DNA of 64,000 bases. It comes from Stomatobaculum longum (lineage in GTDB: Bacteria; Bacillota; Clostridia; Lachnospirales; Lachnospiraceae). The DNA lies in the NCBI GenBank assembly GCA_000242235.1, contig JH590865.1, positions 99,877 through 163,876 on the forward strand, read 5' to 3'. The position numbers and the translations under genes were made by a program. Below, in pieces: positions 7,355 to 14,226 of the stretch. The notes under the pieces are model-generated. The model was given only the letters and a program-made list of their open reading frames with translations, had not been told where the DNA came from and ran no database searches. How positions within the stretch are numbered: the first letter of the stretch is position 1; each line of letters begins with the position of its first letter.

Positions 7355-8572
7355 TCAGCAGCTTTCGCGGAGCAGGGTCGAATCCAAAAGATGCCCCATG
7401 CGGTGTCGCTTGGTGCGGAGATAGCGGATGTCGTGGCGATTTGCGGGAATCTCAATCGAAACGCGCGATGTGACCGGAATGCCGAAGTCCGTGAGCTGTG
7501 CGATTTTATCGGGGTTATTGGTCATAAGGCGCAGAGATCGTACACCGAGGGCGCGGAGCATGGCAGCAGCCGGTGCGTAGTTCCGGAGATCGTCCGGAAA
7601 GCCGAGCGCGCGGTTGGCATCGACGGTGTCGAGTCCCTGTTCCTGGAGCGCATAGGCCTTCAGCTTGTTGAGGAGACCGATTCCGCGTCCCTCCTGGCGG
7701 AGATAGAGGAGGACACCCTGTCCCTCCGTTTCGATTTGCTTCAGTGCGCGCTGCAGCTGTTCGCCGCAGTCGCAGCGCCTGGAGCCGAAGACATCGCCTG
7801 TCATGCATTCGGAGTGCATGCGGCAGAGCACCGCCTCTTTTCCGGCGAGATCCCCCTTGACGAGCGCGAGGTGTTCGAGCCCGCTCAGCGGATCGAGAAA
7901 GCCGTAAATTTGAAAGTCACCGAAGGCGCTCGGGAGGGCGGCGCTCGCAACTTCTTCGAGCGCGTAGTCGTAGCGCTCGCGGTAGCGAACCAGGTCCTCG
8001 ATGCTGATGATGCAAAGGTCTTCGCGCTCGGCGAGGGCAAGCAGTTCTTTGGTCCGCATCATCTCACCGTCCTCGCGCATAATCTCGCAGCAGAGGCCGG
8101 CCGACTTCAGTCCCGCGAGGCGGCAGAGGTCAACGGTCGCCTCGGTGTGGCCGCGGCGCTCGAGGACACCGTGCGGGCGCGCGAGGAGCGGGAAGAGATG
8201 GCCGGGGCGGCGGAAATCAGAGGGAGCGGCATCCTCGGCGACCAGTTTCCTTGCGGTCAGCGCGCGCTCGGCGGCGCTGATGCCGGTTGTGGTCTCAACA
8301 TGGTCAATCGAGACCAGAAAGGCGGTCTCGTGGTTATCGCTGTTGACGGCGGACATCGGCGGCAGCCCGAGCTTCTTTGCATAGTCCGCAGCCACCGGGA
8401 GGCAGATCAGACCGCGCGCAAGTCCGGCCATCCGATTCACGAGTTCCGCAGAGGCAAATTCGGCGGCGCAAATCAGGTCGCCCTCATTTTCGCGTGAGGG
8501 GTCATCGATGCAGACAATCAGTTTTCCGGCGCGAAGATCCGAGAGCGCCTGTTCAATCGTTGAAAATCCCAT
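7355..8572 (-). CDS. ribBA: Bifunctional DHBP synthase / GTP cyclohydrolase II
   Basis: A 405-residue fusion. The N-terminal half is 3,4-dihydroxy-2-butanone 4-phosphate synthase (DPSRENEGDLICAAE with the acidic catalytic residues, TTTGISAAERALT, RPGHLFPLLA, GHTEATVDLC). The C-terminal half is GTP cyclohydrolase II (zinc cysteines in HSECMTGDVFGSRRCDCG, and LRQEGRGIGL with the catalytic arginine). It supplies both precursors of riboflavin. The start is the ATG at 8572 with AAAGGAATTCTGCC upstream; the frame is open further but would run into ribE. It begins 35 nt after ribE. The protein ends in an ordinary cyclohydrolase C-terminus (KRHRMGHLL) with a short extra tail. Confidence 0.97.
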   Translation of the reverse strand: MGFSTIEQALSDLRAGKLIVCIDDPSRENEGDLICAAEFASAELVNRMAGLARGLICLPVAADYAKKLGLPPMSAVNSDNHETAFLVSIDHVETTTGISAAERALTARKLVAEDAAPSDFRRPGHLFPLLARPHGVLERRGHTEATVDLCRLAGLKSAGLCCEIMREDGEMMRTKELLALAEREDLCIISIEDLVRYRERYDYALEEVASAALPSAFGDFQIYGFLDPLSGLEHLALVKGDLAGKEAVLCRMHSECMTGDVFGSRRCDCGEQLQRALKQIETEGQGVLLYLRQEGRGIGLLNKLKAYALQEQGLDTVDANRALGFPDDLRNYAPAAAMLRALGVRSLRLMTNNPDKIAQLTDFGIPVTSRVSIEIPANRHDIRYLRTKRHRMGHLLDSTLLRESC

Positions 8573-8607
8573 GGCAGAATTCCTTTCTCTTATTGGGGCG
8601 AACGGTT

Positions 8608-9252
8608 TTAGTAACCGAGTTTGCGAAGCCACTCCTCGTTGATTCGGCTCTTTTTGTCTGTCCCGTCCTCCCCTGCGAGGGAGAGGGCGCGCAGCACATA
8701 TTTGCCGAGCAAATCGGTCTCGAGATTCAGCTTGTCGCCCGGACGCTTTGCGGCGAGGGTTGTGACTGCGGCTGTGTGCGGAATCACGGAGACCGAAAAC
8801 TGATCTTTGTCGACGGAGACCACAGTGAGGCTGATGCCGTCGATTGCGACGGAACCTTTTTCGACGATGCCCTGTAAAATAGCAGGGGCCGCGCGAATCG
8901 AAAAGAGCAGGGCATTGTTCTCGCAGTGGATGCCGAGCAGTTCGCCGGTGCCGTCGATATGGCCGCTCACAAAGTGCCCGCCGAGGCGACCGTTGACCGG
9001 GAGTGCGCGCTCCAGATTGACCTGGCTTTTTGCGCGAAGCATACCGAGATTCGAGCGCCGCAGTGTCTCCGGCATGACATCTGCCGTAAAAGACTGTGCG
9101 GTGAAAGAGACGACAGTGAGACAGACGCCGTTGACCGCGATGCTGTCGCCCGCAGAGAGACCTTCGAGCACCGTTTGAGCGGCGATAGTGAGCTGATGCT
9201 TTTCGGAAAAGTTGAGAAGCGTGCCGCGCTCCTCAATGAGGCCGGTGAACAT
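8608..9252 (-). CDS. ribE: Riboflavin synthase (alpha-chain type)
   Basis: The 214-residue protein shows two tandem lumazine-binding domains, each beginning with a FTG/SGH-type motif: MFTGLIEERG at the start and GGHFVSGHIDGTG at about residue 95. IAVNGVCLTVV and VAIDGISLTVV are the matching internal repeats. It dismutates two lumazines to riboflavin. GAAGGAGATCTCTGATT precedes the ATG. It starts only 2 nt after ribD ends, so the two are translationally close. The C-terminus ends with INEEWLRKLGY, as is common in Firmicute homologues. Confidence 0.96.
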   Translation of the reverse strand: MFTGLIEERGTLLNFSEKHQLTIAAQTVLEGLSAGDSIAVNGVCLTVVSFTAQSFTADVMPETLRRSNLGMLRAKSQVNLERALPVNGRLGGHFVSGHIDGTGELLGIHCENNALLFSIRAAPAILQGIVEKGSVAIDGISLTVVSVDKDQFSVSVIPHTAAVTTLAAKRPGDKLNLETDLLGKYVLRALSLAGEDGTDKKSRINEEWLRKLGY

Positions 9253-9254
9253 AA

Positions 9255-10337
9255 TCAGAGATCTCCTTCGATGCGCACATCGGCGCCGAAAGAGCGGATG
9301 TGCATATTTTTGAGGGCAAACGCATCTATCGGGTACGGCACACCGGTGCCGCCGAGCGCCGAGGGGGCATTTTTCCCGCCGAAGAGTTTCGGGGCGATAT
9401 AGGCCTGTACGCGCTGCACGAGACCGGCACTAAGCAGCGCCCAGCCGAGTTCCGCGCCTCCTTCGACCAGCACCTCATTGATGCCGCGCGCGCCGAGTGA
9501 TGTGAGCAGGGCGCGGAGGTCAACGCGCCTGCCGGGGAAGGTGAGAACTTCACAGCCCGCGGCAAGATAGGCTTCGTGTCTGGCTGTATCGCTCACACAG
9601 CAGGCGAGTAAGGTCGGAACTTCTGCGGCGGTCTTTACGAGGGCGCTGTCAAGCGGCGTCCGGAGACCGGAGTCACAGACCACACGGAGCGGATTTCGCC
9701 CGCCCGGAATGCGGCAGGTTAAGAGAGGATCATCCTGCAGCACGGTATTGATGCCGACCATCACGGCGCCTACCGCAGCGCGGGTCCGGTGAACTTCCTC
9801 CCGTGCGGCCTCGCCGGTAATCCAGCGGGAGGCGCCGGAGGCACAGGCGGTTTTGCCGTCGAGCGTCATCGCATATTTCAGAAGGACAAAGGGGAGTCCG
9901 GTTCTGATGTGGTGAAAAAAGGGAGCGTTCAGCGCATCGCAAGCGGATTCCGACACATGTTCCGTGACAGCAATGCCGCCCTGCCGGAGTGCGGCAATGC
10001 CCTTGCCTGCGACCAGCGGGTTCGGATCGCTGCTTCCCACAAACACCGCGCGGATGTCGGCGGCGAGAATCGCCTCGGTGCAGGGCGGCTGCTTGCCGGT
10101 ATGACAGCAGGGTTCCAGTGTCACATAGAGTGAGGCGCCCGCCGGAGAGAGTCCGCGCTGAAAGCAGTCTTCGAGCGCGGCGCGCTCGGCGTGCAGGCCG
10201 CCGTAGAATGCGTGAAAGCCTTCGCCGATGATTTTGCCGTCCCGGACAAGGACGGCGCCGACCAGCGGATTCGGCGCGGTGTGACCGCGGCCGCGCTCTG
10301 CGAGCGAAATGGCGCGGCGCATAAAAGTTTCGTGCAT
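9255..10337 (-). CDS. ribD: Bifunctional pyrimidine deaminase/reductase RibD
   Basis: A 360-residue fusion of a cytidine-deaminase-like zinc domain (H49 and E51 in LHAERAAL; C77 and C86 in PCCHTGKQPPC) with a C-terminal reductase domain (LKYAMTLDGKTACASG, WITGEAAREEVHRTRA, VLVEGGAELGWALL). It performs deamination and side-chain reduction of the first pyrimidine intermediate of riboflavin synthesis. The start is the ATG at 10337, preceded by GAAAGGAGGTCTC; the frame continues up to 10355 with two poorer codons. It is the first gene of the operon, directly after the riboswitch and two terminator hairpins. Confidence 0.96.
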   Translation of the reverse strand: MHETFMRRAISLAERGRGHTAPNPLVGAVLVRDGKIIGEGFHAFYGGLHAERAALEDCFQRGLSPAGASLYVTLEPCCHTGKQPPCTEAILAADIRAVFVGSSDPNPLVAGKGIAALRQGGIAVTEHVSESACDALNAPFFHHIRTGLPFVLLKYAMTLDGKTACASGASRWITGEAAREEVHRTRAAVGAVMVGINTVLQDDPLLTCRIPGGRNPLRVVCDSGLRTPLDSALVKTAAEVPTLLACCVSDTARHEAYLAAGCEVLTFPGRRVDLRALLTSLGARGINEVLVEGGAELGWALLSAGLVQRVQAYIAPKLFGGKNAPSALGGTGVPYPIDAFALKNMHIRSFGADVRIEGDL

Positions 10338-10356
10338 GAGACCTCCTTTCGGCAAT

Positions 10357-10386
10357 CAAAAAAGCCCCGGCGTAAGGCTCGGGGCA
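10357..10386 (-). terminator. Second hairpin terminator before ribD
   Basis: In the minus-strand transcript, GCCCCG pairs with CGGGGC around a 10-nt loop and is followed by a run of six U. It sits directly upstream of the ribD ribosome binding site, downstream of the riboswitch terminator at 10391-10423. Confidence 0.7.
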
Positions 10387-10390
10387 AGTA

Positions 10391-10423
10391 GAAAAAAGCC
10401 CTTGGAATTTCCATTCCAAGGGA
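10391..10423 (-). terminator. Intrinsic terminator of the FMN riboswitch
   Basis: A perfect 10-bp stem (CCCTTGGAAT at 10422-10413, ATTCCAAGGG at 10408-10399) with a 4-nt loop is followed by CTTTTTTC in the minus-strand transcript. It lies about 25 nt after the aptamer, the usual expression platform of RFN elements that terminate when FMN is bound. Confidence 0.85.
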
Positions 10424-10448
10424 CTTTTGACTATGGAGGGTGCGTTGC

Positions 10449-10552
10449 TTCTTCCATCCAGACTATACTGTCGGCTCCGGAATCTGACCGGATCATGCCT
10501 TTCGGCTCGCGGGCTATACCGCCGGTAGGGACTTTCACCCTGCCCTGAAGAC
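10449..10552 (-). promoter_or_regulatory. FMN riboswitch (RFN element)
   Basis: The minus strand contains the RFN landmarks in order: TCAGGGCAGGGTGAAA, then ACCGGCGGTATAGCCC, GCGAGC, GATTCCGGAGCCGACAGT and, closing the element, AGTCTGGATGGAAGA. All conserved blocks are present, so this is a standard FMN-sensing aptamer. It heads the ribD-ribE-ribBA-ribH operon and is followed by two terminator hairpins, indicating transcriptional attenuation by FMN. Confidence 0.97.
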
Positions 10553-10561
10553 TACAGGCTC

Positions 10562-10590
10562 AGTATAGAATAGCAGAGCAGTTCTGTCAA
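10562..10590 (-). promoter_or_regulatory. Promoter of the riboflavin operon
   Basis: Minus-strand TTGACA (10590-10585), 17-bp spacer, TATACT (10567-10562), close to consensus. Initiation would fall a few bases before the riboswitch. The -35 hexamer overlaps the stop codon of the upstream TIM-barrel gene. Confidence 0.85.
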
Positions 10591-11282
10591 GATTCGCGAT
10601 ACCTGGCCATCATACTTTTGAAGAGCTCGGCGGTGGAGGGCGGTGTGAAGGTGATGGCATTGGCGCCGGTCGCAATGGTTGCCTGAATGCTCTCTTCGGT
10701 ATTGCCGCCGCTCGCGATGATCGGGACCTCCGGAAAATCGCGGCGGATTTTCCGTACCAGCGCCGCGGTGCCGGGGCCTGCCGCGACATTCAGAATACTC
10801 GCGCCGCTTGCAAGGCGCGCGGCGATATCGGTCTCTTCGCTGACGACCGTGATGATGACCGGAATATCCACGACCTTGGTCACGGCGAGGAGGTTTAAGT
10901 CGCTGATCGGCGCATTCAGGACAATGCCCATGGCGCCCTGTCCCTCGGCATCCTGTGCGAGCGAGAGCGTGCGAAGTCCCTTCGTCGTGCCGCCGCCGCA
11001 GCCGCAGAAGACGGGGATATAGGAGCCGTTGATCAGTGCGTGGCTGATGGCCGACTGCGGGGTAAACGGGTAGACCGCGAAGACCGCATCGGCGTCACAG
11101 TTTCGGATAATCGCGAGATCGGTCGTGAAGACCAGGGATTTTATGCGCCGCCCGTTGACCACGATGCCTCTCGCCTGATAACAGGAGAGAGGCAGTTGTT
11201 CAAACCAAAAAGTCTCTTTCTTTATAAGGCTGTCGCTGAAAAAAGACAAGCGGATTGCCGGTTTACACTTTTCTGTTTGCAA
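10587..11282 (-). CDS. Uncharacterised TIM-barrel protein
   Basis: The conserved part begins around residue 35 (ARGIVVNGRRIKSLVF) and continues TTDLAIIRNCDADAVFAVYPFTPQ, PVFCGCGGGTTKG, and a C-terminal phosphate-binding-like ASGGNTEESIQATIATGANAITFTPP. This looks like a (beta/alpha)8 barrel related to NanE/TrpF-like enzymes. Similar clostridial proteins are often labelled simply hydrolase; I know of no tested function. The 5' end is uncertain: the frame opens at a TTG at 11282, and the first ~34 residues look non-conserved, so the true start may be an internal non-ATG codon. It is transcribed towards the riboflavin operon but separated by that operon's own promoter. Confidence 0.65.
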   Translation of the reverse strand: MQTEKCKPAIRLSFFSDSLIKKETFWFEQLPLSCYQARGIVVNGRRIKSLVFTTDLAIIRNCDADAVFAVYPFTPQSAISHALINGSYIPVFCGCGGGTTKGLRTLSLAQDAEGQGAMGIVLNAPISDLNLLAVTKVVDIPVIITVVSEETDIAARLASGASILNVAAGPGTAALVRKIRRDFPEVPIIASGGNTEESIQATIATGANAITFTPPSTAELFKSMMARYRES

Positions 11283-11339
11283 AAAAAGTTTTATGATAAG
11301 GAAATCTTAAGGCAAGCAAGGTAAAGGAAGAATCGAACC

Positions 11340-11972
11340 ATGAGATTGATGCGACAATTCGGCATTATCGCGGGCATGACTTGTGTCGGCGAGTTGATGC
11401 ATTATTTTATTCCGCTGCCGGTGCCCGGCAGTATTTACGGCCTGGCGCTCATGATGATCGCGCTGATGACAGGGATGATAAAGCTGGAGAGTGTGCTCGA
11501 GACCTCGCAGTTTCTGATTGATGCGATGCCGCTCATGTTCATTCCGGCCGGTGTGGGTCTCATGACAGCCTGGGGGCAGCTCCGTACCATCATTCTGCCG
11601 GTCACGGTCGTGACCTTTGTCTCGACCGTGCTGGTTATGGGTATCACGGGGCGCGTGACCGAAATTTTGCTCGCCGTGACGGCGCGCGGACGTGCAAAAG
11701 GCGAGACGGCTTCTCAGGAGTTAAAGGAAGAGGTTCTGGCCGAAGAGAATGTAATCGCCGAAGAATTGCGAGAGGCGGCAAAACACGAGACGGAAAAAAT
11801 CAAGCATCTGTTGCACGGCGAGGTGACCAAGAGCGAAGAGCCGGAAGTAACGGACTGCGCCGCACTGTCAGAGACTGCCGAAGCGGAAGAGACCGCGAAA
11901 ACAGAACACGCTGCCGCAGAGGCAACGGCAGCGCACGGGAAGAAAAGGAGGAAGCATCATGGGCATGGATGA
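11340..11972 (+). CDS. lrgA: LrgA/CidA-family holin-like membrane protein with charged C-terminal tail
   Basis: The first ~115 residues are a typical LrgA/CidA protein: four hydrophobic segments with PLPVPGSIYGLALMM and MPLMFIPAGVGLM. These proteins work with LrgB-type partners to modulate murein hydrolase activity, autolysis or small-metabolite (pyruvate) flux across the membrane. Unusually, the protein continues for about 95 further residues of highly charged Glu/Lys/Ala sequence (LKEEVLAEENVIAEELREA and a KKRRKHHGHG end), roughly doubling the usual length. The ATG follows AAAGGAAGAATCGAACC. The last 14 nt overlap lrgB, whose ribosome binding site lies within the charged-tail codons, implying translational coupling. 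Confidence 0.85.
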   Translation: MRLMRQFGIIAGMTCVGELMHYFIPLPVPGSIYGLALMMIALMTGMIKLESVLETSQFLIDAMPLMFIPAGVGLMTAWGQLRTIILPVTVVTFVSTVLVMGITGRVTEILLAVTARGRAKGETASQELKEEVLAEENVIAEELREAAKHETEKIKHLLHGEVTKSEEPEVTDCAALSETAEAEETAKTEHAAAEATAAHGKKRRKHHGHG

Positions 11973-12669
11973 GGCCATGAATGAAGTTATTCGAAACTCG
12001 ACCATCATAGGCATCGTCATCAGTCTGCTCGCCTTTGATATCGGCAGCGCACTGCGCGTCAAGACGGGGCTTGCGGTGCTGAATCCGCTGCTGATCTCGA
12101 TTATTCTGGTCATCGGCTTCATGGTTGCGTTTAATATCGACTACGGAAGCTACATCCGGAGCGCGCGGTATTTAAGCTATCTTCTGACGCCGGCGACGGT
12201 GGCGCTCGCCGTGCCGCTCTACCAGCAGCTGCAACTTCTGAAGGACAATCTGCTTGCGGTCGTGCTCGGCGTCCTGGCCGGTGTGCTCACGAGCCTCGGT
12301 TCGATTCTCGTGCTCTGCACGATATTTCATATGAACCATGTGGAGTACATCACGCTGTTGCCGAAGTCCATCACGACGGCAATCGGTATGAGCGTGGTGG
12401 AGGAGCTCGGCGGCTATACGACCATCACCGTGGCTTCGATTATTGTGACCGGTATTCTCGGTAATGTGCTCGCCGATCCGATTTGTCATCTGTTCGCGAT
12501 TCACAGCCCGATTGCCAAGGGACTTGCGCTCGGCACTTCGGCACATGCAATCGGCACCTCGAAGGCAATGCAGATCGGTGAAATTGAGGGTGCTATGGCG
12601 GGACTCGCGATTGTAGTCAGCGGTATCATGACTGTGGTCGGTGCTTCGATTTTTGCCACCTTCCGCTGA
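11959..12669 (+). CDS. lrgB: LrgB/CidB-family membrane protein
   Basis: A 236-residue multi-pass protein with the LrgB signatures LLTPATVALAVPLYQQ, LLPKSITTAIGMSVVEELGG and GTSAHAIGTSKAMQIGEIEG. It is the partner of LrgA, which it overlaps by 14 nt, with AAAAGGAGGAAGCATC before the ATG. The pair is implicated by family knowledge in control of autolysis and in pyruvate or other metabolite transport. No LytSR-type regulator is adjacent. The gene ends 23 nt from the convergent tadZ-like gene, with no obvious terminator between them. Confidence 0.93.
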   Translation: MGMDEAMNEVIRNSTIIGIVISLLAFDIGSALRVKTGLAVLNPLLISIILVIGFMVAFNIDYGSYIRSARYLSYLLTPATVALAVPLYQQLQLLKDNLLAVVLGVLAGVLTSLGSILVLCTIFHMNHVEYITLLPKSITTAIGMSVVEELGGYTTITVASIIVTGILGNVLADPICHLFAIHSPIAKGLALGTSAHAIGTSKAMQIGEIEGAMAGLAIVVSGIMTVVGASIFATFR

Positions 12670-12692
12670 GACAGCGCAAACACTGCCGCGGT

Positions 12693-13697
12693 TCAATGCA
12701 AGGCGGCGGCAAGTTCATAGAGAGGTCCGCTCTCATAGGCGGGCAGCAAAGCGCAGGCGTAGTCCTGCGCTTTTTCCGTTTCCGGGGGAAGTTCCAGCGT
12801 TTCGGTTTTTTCAAGCAGCTGCGCGCGGCCGCTCTGCCGGAGATACTCCCGGAACGAGTTCAGTTTCAGAGCGGAGAGCGGGTCGGAGAGCACGGGCATG
12901 AAGATGCGGTCGCAGAGTTCCAGGAGCTCGAGCGCGCGGCGGCCGAAGGCGCCGAAATCCAGCACCATGCTACGGTAGCCGCTCTCCCGCGCGATACGCT
13001 GTAAGAGGGCGGCGAATTCCTCCGGGGGGAGCAGAGACAAATCTTCCGCACAGCGCACCGGCGGCAGCAGATCCAGTGCGCCGAAGGCGGAGAGTCTGCT
13101 CTGCAAAACGGCCCAGCTGTAGCGACCGCTGCTGTGGGCAAATAAAAGTTCCGAGAGACTTTCGGCGGCATCCGGCGCAATTTGCGCATAGACGCCGGCG
13201 TAGTCTTCGAGCGAGAGAAGCAGGGTCTTGCCCTGCGCGGCGCGCGCGAGTCCGAGGGAGAGGGCGAAGGTGGTCTTGCCGCAGCGGTGGACGGGAGAGT
13301 AGATGCCCAGGATTTCGCAGTCGCCGCGCTGAACCGGGGAGAGGGAGCCCGGTCTTGCGGCTGCATAGAGTTGCATGACGCGGCGCGCAAGGGCATCGGC
13401 CGGACGATAGGAAAAGACAGCGGGAACCGGGAGCGCGTTTTGACAGCGCTCGCCGACAAAGCCGTCTTCGCTCAGCAGGATGGCCATGCTCTGTCCGAGC
13501 AGGCCCTGCATTTCTTCGGCAAAGTGCTCGGAGAACAGCAGCAACTCCACATCGGCACGCGCGCGAAAGGCGCGGAACGCTTCGAGTGCGGAGAAGGCAT
13601 AGACGGGAAGGCCGAGACTCTTTCGCTGGTTCCAGAAGTCGGCAAGGCGTCCGGCGTAGTCGGCGTCGGGGTGTAAAAGAACGGCACAGCGTCGCAT
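12693..13697 (-). CDS. TadZ/CpaE-like pilus-localisation ATPase with degenerate Walker A
   Basis: This 334-residue protein has a receiver-like N-terminal region (residues 1-~110) followed by a ParA/MinD-type domain, the architecture of CpaE/TadZ proteins that position Tad secretion machinery at the cell pole. The P-loop reads SPVHRCGKTTFALSLG (about residues 134-149): the GKTT core is present, but the deviant Walker A lysine/glycine pair (KGGxGK) is replaced by VHRC, so ATP-driven dimerisation may differ. AAAGGAGGTTCTTCTC precedes the ATG at 13697. It is transcribed with the prepilin peptidase gene 22 nt upstream and is separated from the main Tad operon by glgB on the opposite strand. Confidence 0.75.
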   Translation of the reverse strand: MRRCAVLLHPDADYAGRLADFWNQRKSLGLPVYAFSALEAFRAFRARADVELLLFSEHFAEEMQGLLGQSMAILLSEDGFVGERCQNALPVPAVFSYRPADALARRVMQLYAAARPGSLSPVQRGDCEILGIYSPVHRCGKTTFALSLGLARAAQGKTLLLSLEDYAGVYAQIAPDAAESLSELLFAHSSGRYSWAVLQSRLSAFGALDLLPPVRCAEDLSLLPPEEFAALLQRIARESGYRSMVLDFGAFGRRALELLELCDRIFMPVLSDPLSALKLNSFREYLRQSGRAQLLEKTETLELPPETEKAQDYACALLPAYESGPLYELAAALH

Positions 13698-13719
13698 GAG
13701 AAGAACCTCCTTTGGTGTG

Positions 13720-14142
13720 TCAGAAGAAAAGGGTGTGAAGAAGCGGGGTTTCGGAGAGCAGCTTTAAGAGCGCAAAGCCGGCAAAGAAAAAGGGCGCAAG
13801 CGGCAGCTGTTCACAGCGCCGTCCGGAGAGCAGCAGCCAGAGCGCCGGCAGAGTAGCGGCGAGGAGGCTCAGAAAAAAGAAACCGAGAAAGGCGGAGAGC
13901 CCCAGATAGGCGCAGCAGAGACCGAGGAGCTTGACATCGCCCGCGCCGATGAGATGCAGGCGGAACCAGGGATAAAAGAGAAGGGCAGAGAGGCAGAGGC
14001 GAAGCAGGAAGTGCGGATTCTGTGCCGCCATACCGGGCAGCAGGGCCAACAGGAGGAGGCGGTTCGGAATACGGCGTTCCTTCAAATCCGCAATCGAGAA
14101 TAGTGGCAAAAAGAGGGCGAGCGGAGAGAGTTGTAAAAACAT
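13720..14142 (-). CDS. Prepilin peptidase (A24 family, TadV-like)
   Basis: A 140-residue polytopic protein with both aspartates of the aspartic prepilin peptidase family: D19 in SIADLKERRIPNRLL and D69 in LIGAGDVKLLG (the GxGD motif). The short form without an N-methylation domain corresponds to TadV/CpaA, which removes the leader from Flp-type prepilins. The start is ATG 14142 behind AAAAGGAGGATTTT; an upstream in-frame ATG at 14169 is less well placed. It heads a two-gene minus-strand unit with the TadZ-like gene. A second A24-like protein is encoded at 17446-17919. Confidence 0.88.
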   Translation of the reverse strand: MFLQLSPLALFLPLFSIADLKERRIPNRLLLLALLPGMAAQNPHFLLRLCLSALLFYPWFRLHLIGAGDVKLLGLCCAYLGLSAFLGFFFLSLLAATLPALWLLLSGRRCEQLPLAPFFFAGFALLKLLSETPLLHTLFF

Positions 14143-14162
14143 AAAATCCTCCTTTTCTTGCT

Positions 14163-14191
14163 TTGTCAAATGTCGAAAAAAAAGCTATACT
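14163..14191 (+). promoter_or_regulatory. Promoter of glgB
   Basis: TTGTCA (14163-14168), 17-bp spacer, TATACT (14186-14191); start point near 14198, about 29 nt before the glgB ATG. It lies between the divergent prepilin peptidase gene and glgB. Confidence 0.75.
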
Positions 14192-14226
14192 TGTAGCATA
14201 CAAAACAATCGTTGCGCGGAGGGAGT

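Noticed and set aside
7298..8497. 399-codon plus-strand frame opposite ribBA
   Set aside because: It is antisense to an unmistakable ribBA; the composition reflects the GC-rich complementary strand.
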